Assembly: GCF_017873335.1 (NCBI RefSeq)
Contig: NZ_JAGGKB010000001.1
Location: 372,001 to 436,000, forward strand
Source: Thermococcus stetteri
GTDB taxonomy: Archaea > Methanobacteriota_B > Thermococci > Thermococcales > Thermococcaceae
DNA length: 64,000 nt
Direction of reading: 5' to 3'
Shown: in pieces, positions 25,644 through 41,271 of the stretch
Numbering within the stretch: the first letter of the stretch is position 1
How the letters are laid out: each line of letters starts with the position of its first letter
The notes under the pieces: generated by a model
Told to the model about the DNA's origin: nothing
Databases searched by the model: none
The model's input: the letters and a program-made list of their open reading frames with translations, nothing else
Translations under genes and position numbers: made by a program

Positions 25644-25644
25644 G

Positions 25645-28659
<3,015 letters not shown>

Positions 28660-28660
<1 letters not shown>

Positions 28661-28705
28661 CGGGCGGGACGTTTCCTGGACCAGCTCGCCTATGCACGGC
28701 CCTCA
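28660..28705 (-). other. 5' arm of pre-23S rRNA bulge-helix-bulge processing stem
   Basis: The 27-base segment 28679-28705 pairs exactly with 25598-25624; 28675-28678 (CAGG in RNA) is the central helix strand, 28672-28674 the AAA bulge and 28660-28671 the inner helix. Between this arm and tRNA-Ala lie two short GC hairpins (28711-28728 and about 28739-28757). Confidence 0.9.
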
Positions 28706-28772
28706 TCGTGACCCCTGTTCGGGGTCTCAGGCCCTTCCACCCCGAGCTTGGCTCGGGATGTGCACCTCTTCG

Positions 28773-28849
28773 TGGTGGACCGGCCGGGATTCGAACCCGG
28801 GGCCTTCGGCTTGCAAAGCCGACGCTCTCCCAGGCTGAGCTACCGGCCC
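28773..28849 (-). tRNA. tRNA-Ala (anticodon TGC) in the rRNA spacer
   Basis: Minus-strand tRNA of 77 bases including encoded CCA: acceptor GGGCCGG pairs with CCGGTCC (one G-T), D arm TAGCTCAGCCTGGGAGAGC, anticodon stem GGCTT/AAGCC with TGC, and T arm CCGGGTTCGAATCCCGG. It lies between 16S and 23S as in most euryarchaea. Intron-free. Confidence 0.97.
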
Positions 28850-28855
28850 ACTGAT

Positions 28856-28891
28856 GGCAGGCCCGACATCCCTTAAACCCCCCGGACGGGA
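28856..28891 (-). other. 3' arm of pre-16S rRNA bulge-helix-bulge processing stem
   Basis: 28856-28872 (17 bases) is the exact reverse complement of 30461-30477. It is followed by TTA (bulge UAA in RNA, 28873-28875), AACC (central strand GGUU, 28876-28879) and 28880-28891, which pairs exactly with 30442-30453. The central 4-bp helix is GACC/GGUU with one G-U pair and 3-nt bulges AAA and UAA: a canonical BHB. Confidence 0.9.
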
Positions 28892-28902
28892 TTTCCGGCG
28901 AT

Positions 28903-30390
<1,488 letters not shown>

Positions 30391-30790
30391 TGAGCAAGGA
30401 GTACGGCCGGTGGGACTTCCCTTAGCGGGAAGTACCAAAATTCCCGTCCGGGGTTTGGTCGGGATGTCGGGCCTGCCTTACCCCCGAGGGGTCCGCCTTT
30501 CGGCGTTTCCTCGGGAGCGCACCTTTTTGTGACCCGGGCTGGAGGGCGGGGTTCATAGTGGGTGCTTTGCACCCGTTCCCCCCGACGCCGCCGTCATGGC
30601 GCCCGGGTTTTGTCGCGCCCTGTTCGGGCGCTCCACCCTATAGGGACGAACCCTTGCAGTGAAAAATTTTTGCAAAACCCTTGAGAGGCCATATTTTTGA
30701 AAATAAAGCTGTCAAAACCCAGCTTCAAAATTCGAGAAAATTAACACAAAAATGTTAAAACACAGCAGGGGACAGAACCAACTGCAAAAG
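30391..30790 (-). promoter_or_regulatory. rRNA operon leader and promoter region, incl. 5' BHB arm
   Basis: This 400-base interval holds no gene. The part next to 16S is GC-rich transcribed leader containing the 5' arm of the 16S processing stem: 30461-30477 (outer helix), 30457-30460 GACC (central), 30454-30456 AAA bulge and 30442-30453 (inner helix). Further hairpins occur at about 30481-30513 and 30600-30636. The strongly AT-rich block 30655-30750 must carry the promoter; candidate TATA boxes on the minus strand are CAAAAATATGG (30689-30699) and GCAAAAATTTTTC (30661-30673). I cannot choose between them. Confidence 0.65.
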
Positions 30791-31633
30791 TCAACCAAGT
30801 TTCACCAACTCAGGCACTATGCTTATCCTCGATACTGGAGTCGGTATGGTGTTGGTGACGGCGAGCTCATCGACGGCACCACTTACCCTCTCTATTGCCC
30901 CCTCGGCAAAGACACCGTGCGTTGCGGAGACGTAGATTTTCTTAGCCCCGAGCTTCCTCAACAGTTCAGCGGCCCTCACCATTGTGCCTCCCGTGCTGAT
31001 TATGTCGTCCACTATCAGGACGTTTTTACCATTCACATCAACGTCAACGGGATGCATCTCGACCTCTGTCGGTGATATCCTGCGCTTTTCAAAGTGGCTG
31101 TACTCAAGCCCAAGGACTTCCGCAATGGCCCTGGCTCTCTCCAATGCACCTTTGTCGGGTGCGAGAACCAAGCCGTCTTCCAGCCTGTCGCGGAAGTACT
31201 CCCCAATGACCCTCGCGGGCGAAACGTTCACCGCCTTCCCTGGGAAGAACCTGAGGGTCTCTGGGTTGTGGATGTCGAAGACGTAAAGCTCGTCGTAGTA
31301 GATGCCGAGTGCCCTCATGACTGCCCTAACGCTTATCGGCTCCCCCTCTTTAGTCACCCTGTCCTGCCTGCTGTAGGCAAAGTACGGAACGACCAGCTTC
31401 AGCTTTCCAAAGCCCTTCTCCCTTAGAGCGTCCCCGAGGAGAAGCAGTTCGACGATCTTCTCGTCCTGTGGATAGAAGGTTGAGCTTACGACTGTTGCTT
31501 CTTCCCCGTTGCCCATAACCCTCACGTACTTCTCGCCGTCAGGGAAGCGCTTTATCTCAGCCTCAAGAATCTCTGCACCCATATTCCTGAGCTCGTCCTC
31601 GAAGTGCTTTCCACCGCTGCCCAGAAGGAACAT
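30791..31633 (-). CDS. prs: Ribose-phosphate pyrophosphokinase (PRPP synthase)
   Basis: A 280-residue class II-like archaeal PRPP synthase. Motifs: LFLLGSGG-type N-terminus, [16 protein letters not shown], the pyrophosphate loop region [10 protein letters not shown] and the PRPP-binding signature [21 protein letters not shown]. It makes PRPP from ribose 5-phosphate and ATP for nucleotide, histidine and methanopterin synthesis (a PRPP-using beta-RFAP synthase is also in the window). The minus-strand TATA GGGTTTATAAGGG lies at 31671-31683. Shorter than bacterial enzymes, as is usual in archaea. Confidence 0.94.
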   Translation of the reverse strand: MFLLGSGGKHFEDELRNMGAEILEAEIKRFPDGEKYVRVMGNGEEATVVSSTFYPQDEKIVELLLLGDALREKGFGKLKLVVPYFAYSRQDRVTKEGEPISVRAVMRALGIYYDELYVFDIHNPETLRFFPGKAVNVSPARVIGEYFRDRLEDGLVLAPDKGALERARAIAEVLGLEYSHFEKRRISPTEVEMHPVDVDVNGKNVLIVDDIISTGGTMVRAAELLRKLGAKKIYVSATHGVFAEGAIERVSGAVDELAVTNTIPTPVSRISIVPELVKLG

Positions 31634-31687
31634 CCAACCACCCCCTTTGCCGAATTCCTGTCGAATTGTCCCCTTATAAACCCACCG

Positions 31688-32407
31688 TCATACCAGAAGG
31701 ACGGCAATAACCCCCGCTAGGAACACACCATCGAAAGTGCCCGCACCACCTATGCTGACCATAGGCGCACCGAGGTACTTCAGCTTCCTCCAGTTCATTA
31801 TGTCCGCTCCAAGAAGGGCACCCAGGGTGCCGCTGATGTAGGCAACCAGCGTCGGGTTCCCGTCCCCGAGCAACCACCCGAGGAGGACTGCAACAAGCGG
31901 TGGGACGATTGAGGGCATGGCTATACCCACGCCCCTCACTGGTATGGAGACCGCGTTGCATATAAGCGCCGCTATCAGGACGGCAAGGAGGGTGTTGAAG
32001 AGAAGGCCATACTGTCCTAACATAGTGATTCGAATCAGCTCATAGAGAACTATGCTCAGCGGCACCAGTGCGCCGCCGACGTTTATCGAGATTATCATCC
32101 TCCGTTCTTCCACCTCAAAATACGGGACTGGATAGAAGAACCCAAAGAACCTAACTTCTCTCAGCTTAATAACGGGTTCGTAGGCTCTCTCCTCTGCTAT
32201 TGGGATGTTTATGAAGCTCCCAACGAGGGCAAAGACGAACATCGTGAGAGCAACTCCGGGCGGAAGCCCCAGTCTCTGAAACGCAACGAGAACCGCCCCG
32301 GAGAAGAACGCGAACATGACTACCAGAAAGAGACCGAGGAACAGAAGAAACGGCCAGCGGAGGGCTGGGAAAAAGAGGGCTAATCTTTGAGAACCACGTT
32401 GGCCCAT
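31688..32407 (-). CDS. DUF1614 family integral membrane protein
   Basis: A 239-residue protein with about seven membrane helices. It matches DUF1614: SFINIPIAEERAY, SINVGGALVPLSIVLYEL and the C-terminal GADIMNWRKLKYLGAPMVSIGGAGTFDGVFLAG. The function is unknown; glycine-rich helix pairs hint at a channel or transporter. Its start lies 28 bases inside the ASCH gene's end, so the two are co-transcribed. The prs promoter lies between its stop and the prs start. Confidence 0.8.
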   Translation of the reverse strand: MGQRGSQRLALFFPALRWPFLLFLGLFLVVMFAFFSGAVLVAFQRLGLPPGVALTMFVFALVGSFINIPIAEERAYEPVIKLREVRFFGFFYPVPYFEVEERRMIISINVGGALVPLSIVLYELIRITMLGQYGLLFNTLLAVLIAALICNAVSIPVRGVGIAMPSIVPPLVAVLLGWLLGDGNPTLVAYISGTLGALLGADIMNWRKLKYLGAPMVSIGGAGTFDGVFLAGVIAVLLV

Positions 32408-32745
32408 ATCTGAACCCCCTTGGCCATCCCAACTTCCTTCGGCTTCTCAAACTTCTCGGCGTTCTTGAAGACCCAAGCGTAGAGCGGCTTTCCATTGGAG
32501 TACTCCTTCAGGAACTCTAGCTCTGCCCGGTGCTTGTCAACGTGCTCAGCAAGCTCCTCTGGAGAGAAGGGCCCCAGAACATCAACGAGCTCTGCCTTCC
32601 CTATGGCCTTTCCGTTGCTTATGATGAGCACCTCGCCCCTTATCTTCGTCCTGGACTTTCGTATCTCCCATACTTTCTCGCCCTCGACGATGAGGGTCGC
32701 GTATGGTTCTCTAACTATCAGTCCCTTTTTCTTCTCCGACATCAT
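32380..32745 (-). CDS. ASCH domain protein
   Basis: A 121-residue protein consisting of an ASCH (ASC-1 homology) beta-barrel: LIVREPYATLIVEGEKVWEIRKSRTKIRGEVLIISNGKAIGKAELVDV. This PUA-like fold binds RNA and some members act on modified nucleosides (for example as amidohydrolases). The conserved EIR and RTKIRG elements are present. Two adjacent ATG codons (32745, 32742) are possible starts; no strong ribosome site separates them. Likely first gene of a unit with DUF1614. Confidence 0.85.
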   Translation of the reverse strand: MMSEKKKGLIVREPYATLIVEGEKVWEIRKSRTKIRGEVLIISNGKAIGKAELVDVLGPFSPEELAEHVDKHRAELEFLKEYSNGKPLYAWVFKNAEKFEKPKEVGMAKGVQIWANVVLKD

Positions 32746-32831
32746 GCTGAACTACCCGTAACCCTTAATAAAGCCAACGCCAAATAAACTTTAAGTTCGT
32801 CCCACCGAAACTTCCCGAGGAGGTCATGCCG

Positions 32832-33467
32832 ATGAAGATCATATGGTACGGTCATTCCTGCTTCTGGATAGAGACGAAGGGAGTGAAGTTCCTCATAGAC
32901 CCGTATCCCGAGGTTGACGACGACAAAATAGGCGATGTGGACTACATCCTGATAACCCACGAGCACACCGACCACTATGGAAAGGTCGAACTGCTCTCAA
33001 GGCTCAGAGACGCCACGGTCATCGGGCCAAAGCAGGTGTACCTTATGGCGGTAGCCGACGGTGTCACTAAGGTGAGGGAAATCGATGCCGGTGAGACCAT
33101 TGAACTAGAGAACGGCGTCAAGGTTACTGCAATCTACGTTGAGCACCCATCAAGCCAGTACCCCCTCGGTTACATAATTGAGGGAGACAAAACGGTTTTT
33201 CACACGGGAGATACGTATTCAACACCCGCGTTTCAGAGGCTGAGGGGGAAGATCGACGTCCTCCTGGTGCCGATCAGCGGGCGCTCGACGGCAAACGAGA
33301 GGGAAGCAGCTCAGATAATCGAGGACATCAGACCCAGAGTTGTCATACCCATGCACTACGGGGTTTACAATGACGAAGACCCTTCAAAGCTCGAAAGGGA
33401 GCTTAGAAAGAGAAGGATATGGGTCCGCTTCATAAAACCAGAGCTCTACAAGGAAATCGAGGTTTGA
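32832..33467 (+). CDS. UPF0173 metal-dependent hydrolase (metallo-beta-lactamase fold)
   Basis: A 211-residue hydrolase with the metallo-beta-lactamase motif THEHTDH near residue 42, GHSCF at the N-terminus, HTGDTY and PMHYG as further metal ligands. It matches the UPF0173 family (YtkL-type), whose substrate is unknown; some relatives resemble UlaG-like lactonases. ATG 32832 is chosen because GAGGAGGT at 32817-32824 is seven bases before it; ATG 32826 would be only one base away. radB follows nine bases after the stop. Confidence 0.88.
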   Translation: MKIIWYGHSCFWIETKGVKFLIDPYPEVDDDKIGDVDYILITHEHTDHYGKVELLSRLRDATVIGPKQVYLMAVADGVTKVREIDAGETIELENGVKVTAIYVEHPSSQYPLGYIIEGDKTVFHTGDTYSTPAFQRLRGKIDVLLVPISGRSTANEREAAQIIEDIRPRVVIPMHYGVYNDEDPSKLERELRKRRIWVRFIKPELYKEIEV

Positions 33468-33476
33468 GGGAGCATC

Positions 33477-34139
33477 ATGCTCTCAACCGGCACCAAGAGC
33501 CTAGACGACCTTCTTGGGGGAGGCTTCGCTCCCGGGGTTCTCACCCAGGTCTATGGGCCGTACGCCAGCGGTAAGACAACCCTAGCCCTTCAGACAGGTC
33601 TGTTAAGCGGAAAGAAGGTAGCATACGTTGACACTGAGGGAGGCTTCTCTCCCGAAAGGCTGGCCCAAATGGCCGAGACTAGGGGGCTAAACCCCGAAGA
33701 GGCCCTCTCAAGGTTCATTCTGTTTACTCCAGCAGACTTCAAGGAGCAGAGACGTGTCATAGGCTCGCTGAAGAAGACCGTAGATGACAACTTTTCGCTC
33801 GTCGTGGTTGACTCAATAACCGCTCACTACAGGGCGGAAGAGAACAGGAGCGGTCTGATAGCGGAGCTGAGCAGACAGCTTCAGGTTCTCCTCTGGATAG
33901 CCAGGAAGCACAACATACCGGTAATAGTCATCAACCAGGTCCACTTCGACACCAGAACCGAGATGACAAAACCCGTGGCAGAACAGACCCTTGGCTACCG
34001 CTGTAAGGACATCCTCCGGCTCGACAGACTGCCGAAGCCAGGACTAAGGGTGGCAGTCCTCGAAAGACACCGCTTCAGACCCGAAGGACTTATGGCATAT
34101 TTCAGGATAACGGAGAAAGGGATAGAGGACGTGGAGTGA
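33477..34139 (+). CDS. radB: RadB recombinase paralogue
   Basis: A 220-residue RecA-fold protein without the N-terminal HhH domain of RadA. Walker A GPYASGKT at residues 27-34, Walker B LVVVDSITAHY, and the C-terminal LRVAVLERHRFRPEG are typical. RadB is a euryarchaeal RadA paralogue that binds DNA and assists recombination and Holliday-junction work (interacts with Hjc and PolD in Pyrococcus as reported). The HerA-Mre11-Rad50-NurA operon of the same pathway lies 12 kb downstream. Usual full length. Confidence 0.94.
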   Translation: MLSTGTKSLDDLLGGGFAPGVLTQVYGPYASGKTTLALQTGLLSGKKVAYVDTEGGFSPERLAQMAETRGLNPEEALSRFILFTPADFKEQRRVIGSLKKTVDDNFSLVVVDSITAHYRAEENRSGLIAELSRQLQVLLWIARKHNIPVIVINQVHFDTRTEMTKPVAEQTLGYRCKDILRLDRLPKPGLRVAVLERHRFRPEGLMAYFRITEKGIEDVE

Positions 34140-34144
34140 GTGGT

Positions 34145-34204
34145 ATGATGACAGTTCTTCTTGTTGGCGGATATTACTCGGTGAGTATATTACCGATTTG
34201 GTAA
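34145..34204 (+). pseudogene. Possible 5' fragment of a lost gene
   Basis: A 19-codon frame, MMTVLLVGGYYSVSILPIW, begins six bases after the radB stop behind a GAGTGAGTGG ribosome-like site and ends at TAA 34202-34204. The start looks like a real hydrophobic N-terminus, so it may be what is left of a gene whose remainder has gone, or pure chance. Nothing downstream continues it in any frame that I can see. Confidence 0.25.
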
Positions 34205-34207
34205 TAT
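34187..34207. repeat. 8-bp inverted repeat (possible terminator or old operator)
   Basis: ATATTACC (34187-34194) and GGTAATAT (34200-34207) are perfect complements around a 5-base loop GATTT. A related ATATTAC occurs at 34171-34177. It follows radB and sits in the degraded-gene region, so it may be a leftover operator of a toxin-antitoxin locus or a weak terminator. Confidence 0.5.
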
Positions 34208-34224
34208 TCCAAAAAGTACAAACC

Positions 34225-34419
34225 TCAGAACTTCGGCTCGATCTTCTCCAGTTCCCTAACGAGCTCTATCGTCCGCTTGAGGATTTCTACGACCTTGTAG
34301 ATGTGCTCAAGATCTTCTAAGCCCAGCTTCCTTCTCTTCAGGTGATACAAAAGCCAGGACATAGCTAATGTCATCCCCTCAATCTTAAACAGCCCAAGGA
34401 CGAGGGTTATCGGCGAACA
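34225..34419 (-). pseudogene. Truncated gene fragment or very small gene
   Basis: A 64-codon open frame ends at TGA 34225-34227. Its translation ends in LGLEDLEHIYKVVEILKR and EKIEPKF, preceded by a hydrophobic stretch (MTLAMSWLLYHL). Codon pattern and amphipathic helices look like real coding sequence. It has no start at its upstream edge (TAA at 34420-34422) unless ATG 34374 after GAGGGG is used, giving 49 residues. It abuts the VapC remnant on the other strand at about 34416, as if both genes lost their 5' halves in one deletion. Confidence 0.45.
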
Positions 34420-34637
34420 TTAAGAAGTACACAAAACGCGCACTAGAACTCACTAAGAACCTAAAGCGGTTCAACGATATGGTTATACTCGCCACTGCAG
34501 AGGACTTCAAAAGGCTGGCAACTTATGATAAAAGGCTGAAAAAAGAAGCGGAAAAGCTGGAATCGAGACTCTCCCTTAAACCCTCTCAAAGACCTCCTGC
34601 GTTATCCTCAACACAGCCCTGTAGAGCTTCTCGCTGA
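34416..34637 (+). pseudogene. Remnant of a VapC-type PIN-domain toxin gene
   Basis: The plus strand reads RFNDMVILATAEDF, then RLATYDKRLKKEAEKLE, at about 34470-34565. This is the C-terminal end of PIN-domain (VapC) ribonuclease toxins (the ND..ILATA, then LAT.D.RL...A..L pattern). There is no start codon or N-terminal acidic cluster, and no antitoxin gene. The frame runs on to a TGA at 34635-34637, into the 3' end of the opposite FAU-1 gene. It is a broken gene left by an old toxin-antitoxin locus. Confidence 0.6.
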
Positions 34638-36000
34638 TGATGCCTTCCTTATAGTGCTCTTTGAGATCCTCCTGGTCGATTATCTCCTTCTTGCCGTCCG
34701 GCCACTTGACTATGTCAACCTCAAGGTCGACGTAGCGAGCCCCGTCAGGGTATATCTCAACTGGCGTGTTTATGTTGTAGTACTCTCCCTTCAGGTTGCC
34801 GTTCTTGTCGTAATACTTGTGCACGAACCACCACTTTCCGGCTTCGAGCTCGGTTATGGCGTAATCCCCAAACTCAATGGGAAGCTCAAGGCCGTCGTAG
34901 AACTTCCCGGGCTTGAGGCTTCTCTTTATGGTAACCCTGAGCGGGTTGTGGGAGACCTCCACCACTTCGCCAGGCCCTATCTTTATCCTCTGGCCGTCTG
35001 GCTTGACGTGCTCAAGGGTGAAGAGCCAGCCCTTCTTCGGTCCCTTGTTCTCCACGAGCGCCTCCCAGAAGCCCTGGTTAACCTTGGCCCTCTGGCCCGG
35101 CATCTTCGAGAGTATTCCCTCGGCTATCTCCACGGCGAAGCCGAGCTCCGGATCCTTGGCCTTGAGGTGGTGGTGGCCCTCAACCGTTGGGGCGACCTTG
35201 TTCCTTATCTCGTCGAGCTTCTTCTTAGCCCCTCCGCCGAACTCAACCTCGTAGATGTTCCTTCCCTCGATTATCAGGGACGGAGCAAAGTACGTGTCCG
35301 CCTTGGCGAGCCTGTCGGCGAGCTTTGAAAGCCTGACTATCTCGTCCCTGAGGGTGTTCCAGTCCTTGTAGGCGGCGGCCGTCCTCCAGAGAATTCCCCA
35401 CTTGCCGAGGTCTATGCTGAGGCCCAGGATTCTGAGCCTCTCCCTCTCCGAGCTGTCCCTTATCTTCCTGGATATCTTGACGTGCCTCTGCGCCCCTATC
35501 GGCTTCGGTATCAGAACCGCGTAGTCCCCCGGTATCGTTAGGGTAGTGCTCAAATGAGGGAGCAGGTTGTGCTTCTTGACCTGGACGAGTATCTCATCCC
35601 CCTCAGCGGCCTTCGGAAGCTCCTTCCTCGGGATTGTGCCAATGGAACTTCCGAGGTCAACGTAGACGTACTTATCGTCAACTTTCACAACAAGTCCCTT
35701 ATAGATGCCGTAGAGCTGGTACGGGAGCCTCCTGAAAAAGACGTCAATGAGTTCTTCCTCAAGAACTTTCTTGGCCTCCTCAACGGCGTCCCCAACGAGC
35801 ACAACACCATGCCTGTCCTTCTTATCGTAGATGTCAACGTCGAAATCGTCGTAGGTCTTTTCGAGGCCGAAGCGCTCGACGATCTTATTGCTCGGCTGGC
35901 TGATGCCGAAGCCCCTGTCGAGGAACAGCTTCGTCAGGGCAGTGCTGTATATCCCCCTAATCCTGACTGTAGGCCTTGTGCCTGTAGACACTTTCACCAC
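34576..36000 (-). CDS. fau-1: FAU-1 type RNA-binding protein / ribonuclease
   Basis: A 474-residue protein: N-terminal RNase E/G-like S1 region ([30 protein letters not shown] at about 103-132), a long central region, and a C-terminal DUF402 beta-barrel ([26 protein letters not shown]...[14 protein letters not shown]). It corresponds to Pyrococcus FAU-1, which binds AU-rich RNA and has reported ribonuclease activity, including on 5S rRNA precursors. GTG start at 36000 with GGATAGGGG upstream; a second GTG follows at 35997. It overlaps the end of the coiled-coil gene by 44 bases. Confidence 0.92.
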   Translation of the reverse strand: MVKVSTGTRPTVRIRGIYSTALTKLFLDRGFGISQPSNKIVERFGLEKTYDDFDVDIYDKKDRHGVVLVGDAVEEAKKVLEEELIDVFFRRLPYQLYGIYKGLVVKVDDKYVYVDLGSSIGTIPRKELPKAAEGDEILVQVKKHNLLPHLSTTLTIPGDYAVLIPKPIGAQRHVKISRKIRDSSERERLRILGLSIDLGKWGILWRTAAAYKDWNTLRDEIVRLSKLADRLAKADTYFAPSLIIEGRNIYEVEFGGGAKKKLDEIRNKVAPTVEGHHHLKAKDPELGFAVEIAEGILSKMPGQRAKVNQGFWEALVENKGPKKGWLFTLEHVKPDGQRIKIGPGEVVEVSHNPLRVTIKRSLKPGKFYDGLELPIEFGDYAITELEAGKWWFVHKYYDKNGNLKGEYYNINTPVEIYPDGARYVDLEVDIVKWPDGKKEIIDQEDLKEHYKEGIISEKLYRAVLRITQEVFERV

Positions 36001-36688
36001 CCCTATCCTTTTTCTCTACCACTCCAATGAGCGCGAGTCCCTCAAGTATCTCGCCGGCCTCTCTCACTCCACTGGCCTTCTCAACGTTTCTCGCCTCGAC
36101 CCAGAGCAGACCTTTCGCATGCCACTCCCTCAGGGCCTGCTCGACCCTGTGAACATCTGACGGGTGAACGTAAAGCCTGTAAAGGAACTTCTTGAGGGTC
36201 TCAAGCTGGGCCGCAATCTCTTTAGTTTTTCTAAGCTCCTCAAGTATGCTGACGGGAACCTTTTTTTGGTTTTCGCCTAGGAGTGACAGACCTTCAACCT
36301 CGGCAGAAAGCTCACTAAGGGCCTTCCTAACGGCATAGTCATAGAGCCTGTGGAACTGAACCAGCCTGTCCAGAGCAGCCTTGAGCCTCGCTCTCCCCTC
36401 GTAGTCCTCCCTCCCTAGAAGGGACATCACCTCTTCAAGGCGGAACTTCATCTGATGTTCGTTCTTGTACAGCTCCTTCGCGAGCTCTTCAACCCTCCCT
36501 CCGACTGCAGAAAGTTCCTTGTAAACCTGGGAGGCTAGTTCAAGCTTCTTTGACGACAGCGAGTGAAGATCCCTCACAACGTTAGAAAGCTCCCCACTCG
36601 GTTCGTAGAGCCTTGAGAAGACCTCCTCGAAGGATGAGTGAAGTCCTTCAAAATCATCGAGCCTGGCCTTAAGTTCCTCTACGTCCAT
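35957..36688 (-). CDS. Conserved coiled-coil protein, function unknown
   Basis: A 243-residue soluble protein dominated by helices: long heptad-rich stretches at about 1-110 ([21 protein letters not shown]..., [13 protein letters not shown]...) and 128-180, then a short C-terminal winged-helix-like part ([29 protein letters not shown]). No family is recognised with confidence. ATG 36688 is used. The overlapping downstream FAU-1 gene suggests co-transcription and perhaps a shared role in RNA metabolism (inference). Confidence 0.7.
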   Translation of the reverse strand: MDVEELKARLDDFEGLHSSFEEVFSRLYEPSGELSNVVRDLHSLSSKKLELASQVYKELSAVGGRVEELAKELYKNEHQMKFRLEEVMSLLGREDYEGRARLKAALDRLVQFHRLYDYAVRKALSELSAEVEGLSLLGENQKKVPVSILEELRKTKEIAAQLETLKKFLYRLYVHPSDVHRVEQALREWHAKGLLWVEARNVEKASGVREAGEILEGLALIGVVEKKDRGGESVYRHKAYSQD

Positions 36689-36822
36689 CGGCACCCCCTA
36701 AGAGTATGTTGCCATTTCCACTACTTTTACTTTTCCATCATAGGGCGGCAATCTTAGGAAAACACAATCGCTTAACCGAAACCCTTTTTTAAGCTCATCC
36801 ATAATATAACTGGGTGGGTTGA

Positions 36823-37746
36823 GTGCTCTACGATCGCTTCGGCAGGCCAGTGACTAACCTCAGAATTTCGCTCACGCAGGAGTGCAACTACCGCTGTTTC
36901 TTCTGTCACAGGGAAGGCCAGAGGTTTCTGGCGAAAAACGAGCTCACTCCGGAGGAGATAGAGCGCCTTGTCAGGATTGCCTCGCGGCTCGGAATAAGAA
37001 AGGTCAAGCTGACCGGCGGCGAGCCAACGGTGAGGGAAGACATAATCGAAATCGTGAGACGGATAAAACCCTACGTCATCGACCTCAGCATGACGACCAA
37101 CGGGAGCAGGCTGAAGGAGCTGGCGAAACCGCTGGCTAAAGCAGGTCTCGACAGGGTCAACGTCTCCCTCCACAGCCTGAAGCCGGAGGTCTACAAACGT
37201 ATAACGGGCGTTGATGGGCTCGAAACTGTCCTCGATGGAATTGAGGAGGCAGTTAAGTACCTCTCGCCAGTAAAGCTCAACATGACGGTCATGAAGGGCC
37301 TCAACGACGGCGAGATATGGGACATGGTGGAGTTTGCCGCCAGGACCGGGGCTGTACTCCAGCTTATAGAACTTGAGGCCCCGAGGGAGATGACCGAGAC
37401 GGCCTTTTTCAGGAAGTACTTCTACCCACTCAAGCCCGTTGAAGAGAAGCTGGAAAAGCTCGCCGTTGAAACACGGGAGAGGCGGATGCACAGGAGGAAG
37501 AAGTACTTCGTCCCAACCGACTACGGGATAGCCGAGGTGGAAGTTGTCCGCGCGATGCACAACACAGTTTTCTGCGCCAACTGCACGAGACTGAGGGTAA
37601 CTTCAGACGGCAAGTTTAAGACCTGCCTGCTGAGGAACGATGACCTAATAGACTTCGTTTCCGCGATGAGAAATGGAGCAAGTGACGAGGAGATAGTTGA
37701 GATCCTCAAAAGGGCTGTTCTCATGAGGGAGCCGTATTGGAAGTGA
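36823..37746 (+). CDS. moaA: GTP 3',8-cyclase MoaA
   Basis: A 307-residue radical SAM enzyme of molybdopterin synthesis. The N-terminal [4Fe-4S] motif CNYRCFFC is at Cys21, Cys25 and Cys28; the C-terminal cluster ligands are CANC with a further Cys in FKTCLL, the MoaA-specific second site. Further motifs: [13 protein letters not shown] and MTTNGSRL. It converts GTP to 3',8-cyclo-GTP, the first step to the tungsto/molybdopterin used by Thermococcales tungsten enzymes. GTG start 36823 with GGGTGGG upstream. No other moa gene is adjacent. Confidence 0.93.
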   Translation: MLYDRFGRPVTNLRISLTQECNYRCFFCHREGQRFLAKNELTPEEIERLVRIASRLGIRKVKLTGGEPTVREDIIEIVRRIKPYVIDLSMTTNGSRLKELAKPLAKAGLDRVNVSLHSLKPEVYKRITGVDGLETVLDGIEEAVKYLSPVKLNMTVMKGLNDGEIWDMVEFAARTGAVLQLIELEAPREMTETAFFRKYFYPLKPVEEKLEKLAVETRERRMHRRKKYFVPTDYGIAEVEVVRAMHNTVFCANCTRLRVTSDGKFKTCLLRNDDLIDFVSAMRNGASDEEIVEILKRAVLMREPYWK

Positions 37747-37834
37747 TCACTTCCCCCGGTTCTAACCTCGTAACGCTAAAGTTGAGGCAAGGTTTTTTAG
37801 GGGTAAACCAGATAACAAAATTTGGAGGCCAACA

Positions 37835-39773
<1,939 letters not shown>

Positions 39774-39781
39774 GGAGACCC

Positions 39782-41266
39782 TTACTTCTTCCCCAAAAAG
39801 TCGAACAGCGTCGCCTGCTTGCCCTTCTTGGTTTTTTCCTTCTCGGGCTTCTCCTCCTTCCCAACGGCCTCTACCTCTTCCTCTGCTTCTTCAAGCTCTT
39901 CCTCGCTCAGTTCTTCCTCCTCGACCTCTTCAGCTTCCTCTTCGGTTTCTTCTTCCCCAGCCTCTTCTGCCTTCCTTCCCGCTTCCCTCACCCTGGCCTC
40001 AAGCTCGCCTTCCTTCTTGAGCTTCTTCTCGATGTTCATACTCTTTGCCCAGATTTTCCTCGCCTTCTCCTTGTCCCCGGCTATGAACTCGACTTCCTTC
40101 TCGCTGAGGTCGAGGAAGACGACGAAGTGTGCCGCCAAATCAGGGTTGTTCTCGAAGATGACCCTGAGGTAGCGGAGTGTCTCTATTGCCTCGAGCTTCG
40201 CCATGTGCATCTCTTTCATTATCTTCTTGATGATCGAGTCCCTCAGCGAGCGCTCCTCCTTGCTCTCGGTGAGGAGCTTTATCGTCTTTGGCGGGTAGAT
40301 TTTGACGAATCCCTTCTTCTTGACCCCGGCAACGGCAACTCCAGCCGTCATCATGTCAGTTGCGTACTTCCACAGCCCGTAGTTCCCCGTTCTCTGCGCC
40401 CTTCCAAGGAAGATGTCGGCCCTGCTTAGGGCCTCGTAGGCCCTCGCTATGTCTTCCGGCCGGTAGTAGACGTAGGGCACGTTCTCGTCTATCCACTGGA
40501 GTATCTCGTGGGGGAACATGTCCAGGCCGAGAACAGCCATCTTTGCCCTCTTGGTGTTGTCGGTCGCGAATATCTGGGCCAAAGCCTGAAAAACGCTCTT
40601 CTCGACATCGCGATAGGCCAGAACTTCGACTGCATCCTCGACTCCGCCGGTAACGACGGTCTGAAGGTCGTTTATCGCAGCCCTAAGGTCGCCGTTCGAC
40701 CTCTTCGCTATCTCGTAGAGAATCTCCCTTGGAACGGTCTTTCCTTCGCGCTTCAAGATTCTCACGAGGGCCTTGATAACGTCCCTCTGGCTCAATCTCT
40801 TGTACTCGACTATCTGCGCCCTGTCCCTTATCTCCCTTGGGACCTCCCAGTAGTGGTTGGCGCTCATTATTATCGGGTTTCTCGCCTTGTCGATGAGCTT
40901 CGCTATCTCCCTCGCTCCAGAGGGCTCGATGTTGTCTGCCTCATCGAGGAATATCAGCTTTCTCCTCTTTCCGAGGATGTCCATGGTGTAGGCGGCCTGG
41001 ACGTAGCGCTCTATCTTCTCGTAGGTTCTCTCGTCGCTCGCGTTGAGCTCGATGACTTCGAACCCGTACTCGTGGGCCAGGGCGTAAACGGTGGTTGTCT
41101 TCCCAGTCCCGGGCGGCCCCGCCAGGATGAGGGCCTTCTTCTTCGGCGGGTTTCCGTGAAGCCAGGCCTCAACCCAGGCCTTAACCTGCTCCAGTGCCTT
41201 CTCCTGGTTGACTATCTCGCTCAGCCTTCTCGGCCGGTACTTCTCAACCCAGGGAACTTCCGTCAT
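39782..41266 (-). CDS. rfcL: Replication factor C large subunit
   Basis: A 494-residue clamp-loader subunit: AAA+ domain with Walker [10 protein letters not shown] at about 52-60, Walker [11 protein letters not shown], sensor region, then a long C-terminal part with a highly acidic tail (runs of Glu, about residues 420-470) ending in [12 protein letters not shown], a PIP box that binds PCNA. It loads the PCNA ring with RFC-S during replication and repair. ATG 41266 is preferred over GTG 41275. It follows rfcS on the same mRNA (six bases). Confidence 0.95.
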   Translation of the reverse strand: MTEVPWVEKYRPRRLSEIVNQEKALEQVKAWVEAWLHGNPPKKKALILAGPPGTGKTTTVYALAHEYGFEVIELNASDERTYEKIERYVQAAYTMDILGKRRKLIFLDEADNIEPSGAREIAKLIDKARNPIIMSANHYWEVPREIRDRAQIVEYKRLSQRDVIKALVRILKREGKTVPREILYEIAKRSNGDLRAAINDLQTVVTGGVEDAVEVLAYRDVEKSVFQALAQIFATDNTKRAKMAVLGLDMFPHEILQWIDENVPYVYYRPEDIARAYEALSRADIFLGRAQRTGNYGLWKYATDMMTAGVAVAGVKKKGFVKIYPPKTIKLLTESKEERSLRDSIIKKIMKEMHMAKLEAIETLRYLRVIFENNPDLAAHFVVFLDLSEKEVEFIAGDKEKARKIWAKSMNIEKKLKKEGELEARVREAGRKAEEAGEEETEEEAEEVEEEELSEEELEEAEEEVEAVGKEEKPEKEKTKKGKQATLFDFLGKK

Positions 41267-41271
41267 AGTTA

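Noticed and set aside
36772-37560. 262-codon minus-strand frame opposite moaA
   Set aside because: Antisense shadow; MoaA on the plus strand has all cluster cysteines.
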